Origin: Alkalibacillus almallahensis
GTDB lineage: Bacteria; Bacillota; Bacilli; Bacillales; Alkalibacillaceae
DNA: 64,000 nucleotides
NCBI RefSeq assembly: GCF_011761495.1
Contig: NZ_JAASRU010000005.1
Location: forward strand, 62,001 to 126,000
Direction: 5' to 3'
Below, one piece after another: positions 49,573 to 58,191 of the stretch. The stretch's first letter is position 1. The number at the start of each line of letters is the position of its first letter. Both the position numbers and the translations under genes were made by a program. The notes under the pieces were generated by a model. That model was not told the origin of the DNA. It saw only the letters and a program-made list of their open reading frames with translations, and did not search any database.

Positions 49573-49661
49573 AGCTGACCGTCTTAGCTAAATGACCACA
49601 CGGTGAAATAAGGTTTGTTAGATCATCTCGTATGGTGTTTAGCTGAAAGATACGGTCAGCT
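49573..49661 (-). other. Large structured element ending in a U-run between rpmE2 and tdk
   Basis: On the minus strand three nested helices can form: AGCTGACCGT/ACGGTCAGCT (10 bp, outer), AGCTAAA/TTTAGCT (7 bp) and ACCATACG/CGTGTGGT (8 bp with one G-U), around a 26-nt apical loop. TTTTTTATTTTT follows the outer stem, so it can act as the rpmE2 terminator. It is far larger than the other terminators here, and the 5' outer arm overlaps an AAAGGAG sequence. It could be a structured 3' UTR, a small RNA, or a terminator carrying an old insertion. Confidence 0.6.
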
Positions 49662-49682
49662 CCTTTAATTGAATCTTCGTTA

Positions 49683-49928
49683 TTATGACATGTTGTATTT
49701 CTTCTTGAAACGGTCTACACGGCCACCAACTTTGTCGGCTTTTTGCTTACCAGTGTAGAACGGATGGGAAGCTGAACTGATTTCAACACGAATTAATGGG
49801 TACTCATTACCGTCTTCCCATTCAATCGTTTCATCAGATTCTAGTGTCGAACCACTTAGAAATTTGAAATCAGAGCTTGTATCTAAAAATACAACCTGAC
49901 GATATTCCGGATGGATATCTTGTCTCAT
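49683..49928 (-). CDS. rpmE2: Ribosomal protein L31, type B (zinc-independent)
   Basis: An 81-residue large-subunit ribosomal protein. It begins [20 protein letters not shown] and continues [21 protein letters not shown], then [20 protein letters not shown] with the conserved HPFYTG, ending [14 protein letters not shown]. The CxxC zinc ligands of type A L31 are absent, so this is the C-minus form (YtiA type in B. subtilis, used under zinc limitation). Here it occupies the place after rho where B. subtilis has the zinc form. The ATG at 49928 is fixed by AGAAGGAG eight bases upstream. Confidence 0.95.
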   Translation of the reverse strand: MRQDIHPEYRQVVFLDTSSDFKFLSGSTLESDETIEWEDGNEYPLIRVEISSASHPFYTGKQKADKVGGRVDRFKKKYNMS

Positions 49929-50066
49929 GCTTAACACTCCTTCTTGCCCTGAATCCTGTGGAAACAGAGTTGATTAAAACCGTTCGTTAACCGATTGTTA
50001 ACTTCCAAGTCATACAGAGTGATTATATCAACTCAAGTTTTAGATTGCAAGGTCCGCAATCAATTC

Positions 50067-51341
50067 TTATTGTTTACCTTTCATTTCATCGTCCATAATT
50101 TTGAAGAATTCATCGTTATCCTTCGAGTTACGTAGACGACGCAAGAAGCGGTCTAAGAAATCATGTTGATCTTGCATCGTTTTTCGAATCGCCCATGTCT
50201 TATCAAGATGTTCTTTTGATAAGAGAAGCTCTTCTTTACGAGTACCTGACTTAAGCACATCAATCGCTGGGAAGATGCGGCGTTCAGCCATGCGGCGATC
50301 AAGATGTAATTCCATATTGCCTGTTCCTTTAAACTCTTCATAAATGACGTCATCCATGCGTGAGCCTGTATCGACTAAGGCTGTTGCTAGTACTGTCAAG
50401 CTACCACCTTCTTCGATATTACGGGCCGCACCAAAGAAACGCTTCGGACGGTGGAATGAAGCTGGGTCGATACCACCAGATAACGTCCGTCCACTTGGTG
50501 GAATCACTAAGTTATACGCACGAGCTAAGCGTGTAATACTGTCCATTAAAATAATCACGTCTTGTTTATGCTCGACTAAACGCATCGCGCGGTCTAACAC
50601 AAGCTCGGACACTTTAATATGATTTTCAGGCACTTCATCGAACGTCGAACTAACGACATCGACGTCTTCAGCTACTGACCGTTCAATATCCGTCACTTCT
50701 TCTGGTCGTTCATCTATTAGCAAGATAATTAATTTTGAGTCGGGATGATTTTGTTTAATGCTATTAGCTGCTTGTTTTAAAATCATTGTCTTCCCGGCTT
50801 TAGGTGGCGCAACAATGAGTCCACGTTGGCCAAAACCAACAGGCGCCATCATGTCCATAATTCGGGTAGCTAAAACATTTGATTTTGTCTCGAGATTCAT
50901 TTTACGATCTGGATATAAAGCGGTTAAGCCTGGAAAGTGAATCCGTTCTTTGGCACTTTCAGGATTGTCCCCATTAACCGCATCGACATGCAGTAGACCA
51001 AAGTAACGTTCATTTTCTTTCGGCGGACGAGCTTTACCAGAAACTAGATCACCATTTCTTAAATCAAAACGGCGAATTTGTGAAGCGGAGATATAAATGT
51101 CTTCTGGGCTTGGCGCATAGTTAATTGGACGTAAGAAACCAAAGCCTTCTGACTGGATAATCTCTAAGACGCCGTCAACAAACAGTTTACCGTCTTGTTC
51201 CGTTTGCGCTTTTAGAATCGCAAAAATTAATTCCTTTTTGTTCAGTTTCGCATAATAAGAAACGCCAAATTCACGAGCTAGCTCGTACAGTTCTTTTAAA
51301 TTCTTCGTTTCTAATTGTGCGATTGTCATTTGATTTGACAC
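50067..51341 (-). CDS. rho: Transcription termination factor Rho
   Basis: A 424-residue hexameric RNA helicase. The N-terminal helical part ([20 protein letters not shown]) is followed by the primary RNA-binding domain with the RNP-like [21 protein letters not shown]. The ATPase domain has Walker [16 protein letters not shown] and the Q/R-loop region [24 protein letters not shown]. The start is GTG 51341 or the ATG four codons later; ribosome sites are weak for both. It lies upstream of rpmE2 in the usual order. Confidence 0.96.
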   Translation of the reverse strand: MSNQMTIAQLETKNLKELYELAREFGVSYYAKLNKKELIFAILKAQTEQDGKLFVDGVLEIIQSEGFGFLRPINYAPSPEDIYISASQIRRFDLRNGDLVSGKARPPKENERYFGLLHVDAVNGDNPESAKERIHFPGLTALYPDRKMNLETKSNVLATRIMDMMAPVGFGQRGLIVAPPKAGKTMILKQAANSIKQNHPDSKLIILLIDERPEEVTDIERSVAEDVDVVSSTFDEVPENHIKVSELVLDRAMRLVEHKQDVIILMDSITRLARAYNLVIPPSGRTLSGGIDPASFHRPKRFFGAARNIEEGGSLTVLATALVDTGSRMDDVIYEEFKGTGNMELHLDRRMAERRIFPAIDVLKSGTRKEELLLSKEHLDKTWAIRKTMQDQHDFLDRFLRRLRNSKDNDEFFKIMDDEMKGKQ

Positions 51342-51565
51342 AAAAACACCACACTTTTATGAAATTTTATTCGTTTATATATTGGAAATAAGTTTGTTTG
51401 GGTTGTCAATTCTATGTGAGAAGAAATAGTTATATGAGGTATAACTGTTATATTGTATCGTGTTTTTACGTTTTAGGCAAGGTGTTCAGTTGGTGTAAAA
51501 GGGAAGTCTGCATGTAGTACTGCAGACTTCAAATATTCATAGCTTTTCTAATGACCGTTGTCGAT

Positions 51566-51754
51566 ATTGTGATTCGCTTTCGGTGGACGCTTTCCGCGGG
51601 CACGGCTCGAGCCTCCTCGGCCTAAAAGCGTGGCCTGCGGGGTCTCGAGACACGTGCTTTTCCTGTGACGGCCCGGACGGCCTAATGTCGACGTTGGTCA
51701 CAGGACGTGACCGCACTTAGTCGACCAGGAGTCGCCACCTTCGCTTCTCACAAT
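51566..51754. repeat. GC-rich MITE-like intergenic element, copy 2
   Basis: A 189-bp GC-rich element in the 477-nt gap between glpX and rho. ATTGTGA (51566-51572) and TCACAAT (51748-51754) mark inverted ends. It shares GGGCACGGCTCGAGCCTCC (from 51598) and TGCGGGGTCTCGAGAC (from 51636) with copy 1 at 41578, in the same order and spacing. It has an additional segment at about 51662-51727 that is not present in copy 1, including CACAGGACGTGACC. Apart from this, 51342-51565 and 51755-51818 show no gene. Confidence 0.75.
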
Positions 51755-51818
51755 TCAACAACTATGAGCTTTAACTAATACGTCAAATCAACGCTCAGTT
51801 ATAACAATTCTATATTCA

Positions 51819-52787
51819 CTAATCTTTCATCACTAAATCTGGTTTCTTAGCTAGGCTGTGAGTGCCGTCGATGAAGCGGACTGTGCCTGATTTGGCGCGC
51901 ATAACTACGGTTTCTGTTGTGGCTTTATCGCCTTTGAATTGCACACCTTGTAAGAGTTCTCCGTCTGTAATGCCCGTTGCAGCGAAAATAGCATCCTCGC
52001 CACCGCATAGGTCTTTCATCGTTAAGATACGGTTCACGTCTTCAATGCCCATACCTCGGCAACGTTCTGTTTGTTCATCATCAACTGGTTTTAAACGGCC
52101 TTGAATTTCGCCACCTAAACACATTAAGCCAATCGCTGATAACACGCCTTCTGGTGCACCGCCTGTTCCCATTAGCATGTCCACACCTGTATGGTCAAAG
52201 GCAGCGTTAATAGATGCTGCTACGTCACCGTCAGGAATTAATTTAATACGTGCACCTGCTTCACGAATTTCTTGAATGAGTTGATCATGACGTGGTCGGT
52301 TCAAGACAACGACAACCACATCTTCTACGTCTTTTCCTTTAGCATCAGCGACAGCTTTCAAGTTATCAGCTGTTGAAGCGTTTAAGTCGACTTTTCCAAC
52401 AGCTTCAGGACCGACTGCGATTTTCTCCATATACATGTCCGGTGCATGAAGTAATTCGCCACGGTCAGCAATGCCTACAACGCACAATGCATTCCAAGTA
52501 CCAAGTGCAACAATATTCGTTCCCTCAACAGGATCAACAGCAATGTCTACTTCGGGTCCTTGGCCTTGGCCCACTTCTTCCCCTATGTATAGCATCGGTG
52601 CTTCGTCTTTTTCCCCTTCGCCGATCACGACAGTCCCTTGCATCGGTACCGTATCGAAGACTGTTCGCATCGCTTCTGTTGCAGCGCCATCAGCTTCTTC
52701 TTTCTCACCTCGTCCCATCCATCGAGCAGACGCTAGCGCAGCCGCTTCAGTCACACGAACAACTTCCATCGATAAACTTCTTTCCAT
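51819..52787 (-). CDS. glpX: Fructose-1,6-bisphosphatase class II
   Basis: A 322-residue gluconeogenic phosphatase removing the C1 phosphate of fructose-1,6-bisphosphate. Lithium-sensitive phosphatase motifs are visible: [21 protein letters not shown] (metal-binding acidic residues), [16 protein letters not shown], and [20 protein letters not shown]. It starts [20 protein letters not shown], the family's conserved N-terminus. AGGGGAG precedes the ATG. It follows murAB by 39 nt, the ywjI position of B. subtilis. Confidence 0.96.
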   Translation of the reverse strand: MERSLSMEVVRVTEAAALASARWMGRGEKEEADGAATEAMRTVFDTVPMQGTVVIGEGEKDEAPMLYIGEEVGQGQGPEVDIAVDPVEGTNIVALGTWNALCVVGIADRGELLHAPDMYMEKIAVGPEAVGKVDLNASTADNLKAVADAKGKDVEDVVVVVLNRPRHDQLIQEIREAGARIKLIPDGDVAASINAAFDHTGVDMLMGTGGAPEGVLSAIGLMCLGGEIQGRLKPVDDEQTERCRGMGIEDVNRILTMKDLCGGEDAIFAATGITDGELLQGVQFKGDKATTETVVMRAKSGTVRFIDGTHSLAKKPDLVMKD

Positions 52788-52826
52788 GGTTATGACTCCC
52801 CTTTTTATAATGCTCTAGTCAGTGCT

Positions 52827-54113
52827 TTACGCATTTTGGAATAACTTTTTATCTTCTTCAGACATTTGCTCGCGCCATACAACAGCTCCGAGACTTTTTA
52901 GTTTTTCTGTAATTTGGTCGTAACCTCTCTCAATATGATCAAGGCCTACGACTTCTGTGACGCCATCTGCCATTAATCCGGCAATGACTAAGGCCGCACC
53001 AGCGCGCAAATCACTCGCTTTAACTTTCGCGCCTTCAAGCGGAGATTGTCCAGATATCACAGCAGAATTGCTTTCAACTTTGATATTTGCATTCATCCGT
53101 CTCAATTCATCGATGTGCTTAAACCGTGCTTGATAAATCGTGTCGGTCACAATACTCGTTCCATGTGCCTGAGTTAATAACGATGTGAAAGGTTGTTGCA
53201 AATCCGTCGGGAAACCTGGGTAGACGAGTGTTTTAATATCGACACTATTTAACTTACGGTTACCACGGACAACAAGATAATCTGCTCCTTCTTCGATTTC
53301 TACGCCCATTTCACGTAACTTAGCCGTTAACGATTCGAGGTGAGTCGGAATCACGTTATCCACGGTTACTTCTTCACCTTTTGAAGCGGCCAAAATCGTA
53401 TACGTCCCCGCTTCAATCCGGTCTGGGATAATCGTGTGTTGGCATCCTTTTAACTCATCGACGCCTTCAATTCGAATCACATCTGTCCCAGCACCTTTAA
53501 TATTGGCACCCATACTATTTAATAACGTTGCCACGTCAATAATTTCTGGTTCTTTGGCTGCATTTTCGATCGTCGTCTTCCCTTTTGCTCTAACGGCCGC
53601 CAGCATAATATTAATCGTGGCACCAACACTGACAACGTCTAAATATATTTTCGCACCAATTAATTCATCAGCTTGTAAATAAATAGCGCCTTGTTCGTTG
53701 GTGACTTGAGCACCTAAAGCTTCGAAACCTTTAATATGCTGATCAATCGGACGTGGGCCTAAATTGCAACCTCCAGGCAAACCAATCACAGCCTTCTTAA
53801 AACGGCCGAGCATTGCACCCATAAAATAATACGAGGCACGTAGCTTTTTCACACGTCCGTTTGGTAAAGGCATTGAGACCATATGTGACGGATCAATCGT
53901 GATATCCTCACCGTTTTGTTCCACGTCACCGCCGATATCGCGTAATAATTCTTTTAATATTTGAATGTCGGAAATATTCGGAAGGCCTTCAATGGTGACC
54001 TCAGATTCAGCTAAAATAGTCGCTGGTAACAAAGCTACAGCACTATTTTTAGCCCCGCTAACCCGCACTTCACCGTTTAATTGATGGCCGCCTTCAATAA
54101 GCAATTTATCCAT
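52827..54113 (-). CDS. murAB: UDP-N-acetylglucosamine 1-carboxyvinyltransferase, second copy
   Basis: A 428-residue MurA paralogue of the gene at 26402. It carries [22 protein letters not shown], the [10 protein letters not shown] lysine region and the PEP-binding cysteine in [17 protein letters not shown], so it should be active and fosfomycin-sensitive. Many low-GC Gram-positives have two MurA enzymes; this one is named by its position between fsa and glpX (murAB, also murZ, in B. subtilis). It starts 64 nt after the fsa stop, so co-transcription with fsa is possible. Confidence 0.95.
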   Translation of the reverse strand: MDKLLIEGGHQLNGEVRVSGAKNSAVALLPATILAESEVTIEGLPNISDIQILKELLRDIGGDVEQNGEDITIDPSHMVSMPLPNGRVKKLRASYYFMGAMLGRFKKAVIGLPGGCNLGPRPIDQHIKGFEALGAQVTNEQGAIYLQADELIGAKIYLDVVSVGATINIMLAAVRAKGKTTIENAAKEPEIIDVATLLNSMGANIKGAGTDVIRIEGVDELKGCQHTIIPDRIEAGTYTILAASKGEEVTVDNVIPTHLESLTAKLREMGVEIEEGADYLVVRGNRKLNSVDIKTLVYPGFPTDLQQPFTSLLTQAHGTSIVTDTIYQARFKHIDELRRMNANIKVESNSAVISGQSPLEGAKVKASDLRAGAALVIAGLMADGVTEVVGLDHIERGYDQITEKLKSLGAVVWREQMSEEDKKLFQNA

Positions 54114-54177
54114 ATGCCATGCTCCTTATTAGGTTCGTTCATCCTTTAACTGTTAGCGTACCCTAGCTGAACGCGAA

Positions 54178-54825
54178 TTATTTATTCGCTTCTTCCCAAT
54201 CGTTCAAGAATTTTTCAATGCCTTGGTCAGTTAATGGATGTTTAACTAGTTGTTGAATGACTTTAAATGGAACTGTTGCAATATGCGCGCCATTAATCGC
54301 TGCTTCTGAAACGTGCATCGAATGGCGTACGCTTGCTGCGATAATCTCTGTATCAATACCATGTGTATCAAAAATCGTTGCGATCTCGTTAATTAAATGG
54401 AGGCCATTTTGCCCCATATCATCCAAGCGCCCTAAGAAAGGTGACACATAAGTTGCGCCTGCACGTGCAGCAAGTAATGCTTGGTTCGCTGAGAAGACGA
54501 GTGTCACGTTAGTTTTGACACCTTTGTCTGTCAATGCTTTACACGCTTTTAAGCCTTCTAATGTCATTGGTAATTTCACCGTAATATTTGGTGCAATTTT
54601 AACTAGTTCTTCTGCTTCTTTTAGCATACCTTTTGCGTCTTCCGAAATGACTTCAGCACTGACAGATCCTTCTGTTACTTCTTGCGTGATTTCTTTTAAT
54701 CGGTCGTGAAAAGACACGCCTTCCTTCGCAACAAGTGAAGGGTTTGTTGTGACACCTGATAATATGCCTAATGCATTTGCTTCTTTAATTTCATCTAAAT
54801 TTGCTGTATCAATAAAAAATTTCAT
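54178..54825 (-). CDS. fsa: Transaldolase-like protein (Fsa/TalC type)
   Basis: A 215-residue class I aldolase of the small transaldolase/fructose-6-phosphate aldolase family. It begins [20 protein letters not shown], then [13 protein letters not shown], the Schiff-base lysine in [19 protein letters not shown], and [16 protein letters not shown]. In Bacilli this protein acts as the pentose-phosphate transaldolase (ywjH/tal). GGAGACGG lies before the ATG at 54825. The only plausible promoter is about 190 nt upstream, at 55019-55047. The transcript must therefore pass the small ORF and the hairpin at 54866-54892, which suggests attenuation. Confidence 0.95.
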   Translation of the reverse strand: MKFFIDTANLDEIKEANALGILSGVTTNPSLVAKEGVSFHDRLKEITQEVTEGSVSAEVISEDAKGMLKEAEELVKIAPNITVKLPMTLEGLKACKALTDKGVKTNVTLVFSANQALLAARAGATYVSPFLGRLDDMGQNGLHLINEIATIFDTHGIDTEIIAASVRHSMHVSEAAINGAHIATVPFKVIQQLVKHPLTDQGIEKFLNDWEEANK

Positions 54826-54865
54826 GTTAATCCGTCTCCTTTAAATGTCTGTTGATACACGAAAA

Positions 54866-54892
54866 GGCTAACCCAGTCGCGCTGAGTCAGCC
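54866..54892 (-). terminator. Terminator-like hairpin in the fsa leader
   Basis: GGCTGACTCAG / CTGGGTTAGCC (11 pairs, two of them G-U) with a CGCGA loop, followed by CUUUUCG on the minus strand. It begins 8 nt after the leader ORF stop and ends 41 nt before fsa. No promoter fits in the remaining space, so fsa expression needs read-through. Confidence 0.65.
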
Positions 54893-54899
54893 AATTTCA

Positions 54900-54974
54900 T
54901 CACATGTCTATCGTCAGAAAACCGTCTACATCTACTCGTGAGTTGTGACTAACCTTAGATAATAGTGTGGACAC
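54900..54974 (-). CDS. 24-codon leader ORF upstream of fsa
   Basis: GTG (54972-54974) follows a full ribosome site, GGGGAGG (54983-54989), with optimal 8-nt spacing. The ORF encodes 24 residues starting MSTLLSKVSHNSRV and ending FLTIDM, then TGA. It resembles no protein I know and has no membrane helix. The 8 nt between ribosome site and start (GACGGTTT on the plus strand, 54975-54982) pair perfectly with AAACCGTC inside the ORF (54919-54926), so mRNA folding could occlude its start. A terminator-like hairpin follows its stop. It may be a regulatory leader peptide for fsa or an independent small protein. Confidence 0.55.
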   Translation of the reverse strand: MSTLLSKVSHNSRVDVDGFLTIDM

Positions 54975-55018
54975 GACGGTTTCCTCCCCTAATGTTATTC
55001 TATATCTATTCTCTTACT

Positions 55019-55047
55019 AGAATACCAAGTGTGTCGATTTTTCGCAA
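55019..55047 (-). promoter_or_regulatory. SigA-type promoter for the leader ORF and fsa
   Basis: TTGCGA (55042-55047), a 17-nt spacer and TATTCT (55019-55024) on the minus strand lie right after the spo0F stop. Transcription would start near 55012, about 185 nt before fsa. Confidence 0.6.
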
Positions 55048-55068
55048 CATTACTCCAGGGCTTTTTAG

Positions 55069-55428
55069 TTATTTTAAAAAATAATGCACGACTTGTGAAA
55101 CATCTTCTAGTGTGAACGGCTTTTCCAATATGTCTTCGTAAGACACGTCCGTTTCCTGTTCTATTTGGCTTTTACCCATGCCCGTCATTAAGACAGCAGG
55201 TGCTGTTTCACCTTCATCTCGAAGTTTTGCAATAAATTGATCACCTTTCATATAAGGCAATAAATAATCAACAAAATAAAGGTCTGTCCGAGTATTTTTC
55301 ATCGCATCTAAAGCTTCGGAACAGTTTGTAAACTGTTTAACCTCTAGCCCTTCTTGTTTTAAAAAAGCCGCCATTAATGTTGCGATTGATTCTTCATCAT
55401 CTACGACAACAGCTTGATACTTTCCCAT
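55069..55428 (-). CDS. spo0F: Single-domain response regulator Spo0F (divergent)
   Basis: A 119-residue receiver domain without an output domain, expected to relay phosphate from sporulation kinases to Spo0B and Spo0A. The acidic pair is in VVVDDEESI, the phosphorylated aspartate in DLYFVDYLLPYMKGDQF near residue 54, the threonine in AVLMTGMG and the lysine in ILEKPFTLED. The gene order spo0F-(fbaA)-fsa-murAB supports the name, but the sequence differs more from B. subtilis Spo0F than its neighbours do from theirs (for example LLPYMKG for KIPGMDG). Either it is a fast-evolving orthologue or a replacement receiver protein. AGGTG lies five bases before the ATG. Confidence 0.75.
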   Translation of the reverse strand: MGKYQAVVVDDEESIATLMAAFLKQEGLEVKQFTNCSEALDAMKNTRTDLYFVDYLLPYMKGDQFIAKLRDEGETAPAVLMTGMGKSQIEQETDVSYEDILEKPFTLEDVSQVVHYFLK

Positions 55429-55522
55429 ACCATCACCTGTTTCCAGTTCAATTTCTTCAACTTCACTTTACATGATTAAAACAGGAAAATCAATCCATTT
55501 CACAATTTTATACACAATTGGC

Positions 55523-57154
<1,632 letters not shown>

Positions 57155-57200
57155 TTAATGAATTGGAGTTTAGTTTCAAATTCGTCTATAAAAAACAAAA

Positions 57201-57290
57201 AAAGCTCCCGAAACCAATATTCGGGAGCTTTAATCACGTTTTTTTAGAGAGCCCACATAGAATAATACGCCTGAACCAAGGGAAAGTCAA
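57201..57290 (-). promoter_or_regulatory. CTP-responsive pyrG promoter and attenuator
   Basis: The promoter is TTGACT (57285-57290), 17 nt, TATTAT (57262-57267). Seven nt on, the transcript would start at GGGCTC (57254 down to 57249). The terminator AAAGCTCCCGAA...TTCGGGAGCTTT (57201-57232) with a long U-run follows, before pyrG. In B. subtilis pyrG starts with the same GGGCUC. At low CTP, RNA polymerase adds extra G residues at the start, and these pair with the CUCCC of the terminator stem to prevent termination. All the required parts are present here. Confidence 0.88.
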
Positions 57291-57297
57291 GCATACT

Positions 57298-57774
57298 TTA
57301 TAAGTCTTCTTCCTCGTCACCTTTATCTAGGTTCTTCTCGAGATCATCGACTTCATCTTCAAACGGCTCCTCTGCTTCTGGTTCTTCTCCAGTTGTATCA
57401 ACATCGTCTTCAAGCAGGGTTTCATCTTCAGCTGCTGGTTCTTCTGCTTTATCTTTTTTCTTTTTCTTCTGCTTCTTCTTCGGTTTTTCCTCAGCAACAA
57501 ACGCATCTTCAACCGTTTGATCAAATGGATACCAATGCTTTAAGCCCCATAGATTGGAACCAACTGATAAGAAACGACCGTCAATATTAAGATCGGTATA
57601 AAATTGAGAAATGTATAGTTCTTTTTCCTTCTGACTGAACTCTTTCGCTTCAGCAACAAGCTGGTACATATCTTGGAAATTTCTCGCTTGATTCTCACCA
57701 TGCATGATTTCATAAGCAATATCAATCATCGACATTTCTTGAACTTCTTCTTGTGTATACTTTTCTAAGCTCAC
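57298..57774 (-). CDS. rpoE: DNA-directed RNA polymerase subunit delta
   Basis: A 158-residue RNA polymerase accessory subunit specific to Firmicutes that promotes polymerase recycling and changes open-complex stability. The N-terminal HARE-HTH domain shows YTQEEVQEMSMIDIAYEIMH and LYISQFYTDLNIDGRFLSVG, then SNLWGLKHWYPFDQTVED. A lysine-rich patch (KPKKKQKKKKKDK) leads to the usual disordered acidic tail. The GTG at 57774 is eight bases after AAAGGAG. The pyrG promoter begins at its stop codon. Adjacent pyrG is the normal Bacillus order. Confidence 0.95.
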   Translation of the reverse strand: MSLEKYTQEEVQEMSMIDIAYEIMHGENQARNFQDMYQLVAEAKEFSQKEKELYISQFYTDLNIDGRFLSVGSNLWGLKHWYPFDQTVEDAFVAEEKPKKKQKKKKKDKAEEPAAEDETLLEDDVDTTGEEPEAEEPFEDEVDDLEKNLDKGDEEEDL

Positions 57775-57904
57775 AACCAGCACTCCTTTATCCAGTTAGC
57801 AGTAACTTTAGCTACTTTCCTAGTTTACAGAATATCATATATCATCGTCAATTCAAGAACAAATTATAATGATTGATATGGAGGAGTAGCTTTGGAGACT
57901 TTTC

Positions 57905-58080
57905 GGCGCTCGCCGTTATATTTCGGCGAACGCTGAAATATTTGCTGAGGCGCCGATATATTCTAGAGGGCGCCGTTATTTCTGAGATGGCGCCGATAAA
58001 ATTTTGAAGGCGCCGTTACCGCTTATTTATCGGCGCTATCATATACGAAGACGCTTATATACCAAAAATATCGGCGACTC
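57905..58080. repeat. Intergenic tandem array, family IV (GGCGCCGTTATWT core), about 8 x 20 bp
   Basis: Units of about 20 bp such as GGCGCCGATATATTCTAGAG, GGCGCCGTTATTTCTGAGAT and GGCGCCGATAAAATTTTGAA. The core GGCGCCG(T/A)TAT contains the palindrome GGCGCC four times; outer units are more degenerate (CGGCGCTATCATATACGAAG). It lies between the icmF terminator and rpoE. The remaining sequence at 57775-57904 must contain the rpoE promoter. Confidence 0.88.
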
Positions 58081-58143
58081 ACTCATCCTTACTCACAATT
58101 TAAACTCACTGATACCCACGCAAAATCTCCAATAAATAAAAAA

Positions 58144-58176
58144 TCGTAGGATTCGACCCCAGATCGAATCCCACGA
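58144..58176 (-). terminator. Terminator of the icmF operon
   Basis: TCGTaGGATTCGA pairs with TCGAATCCcACGA around a short loop, 16 nt after the icmF stop, followed by an U-rich run on the minus strand. Confidence 0.8.
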
Positions 58177-58191
58177 CTTAGTTAAAAGCTT

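Noticed and set aside
54826-55068. Remnant of fbaA in the spo0F-fsa gap
   Set aside because: No frame shows FbaA-like residues; the gap is accounted for by promoter, leader ORF and hairpin.
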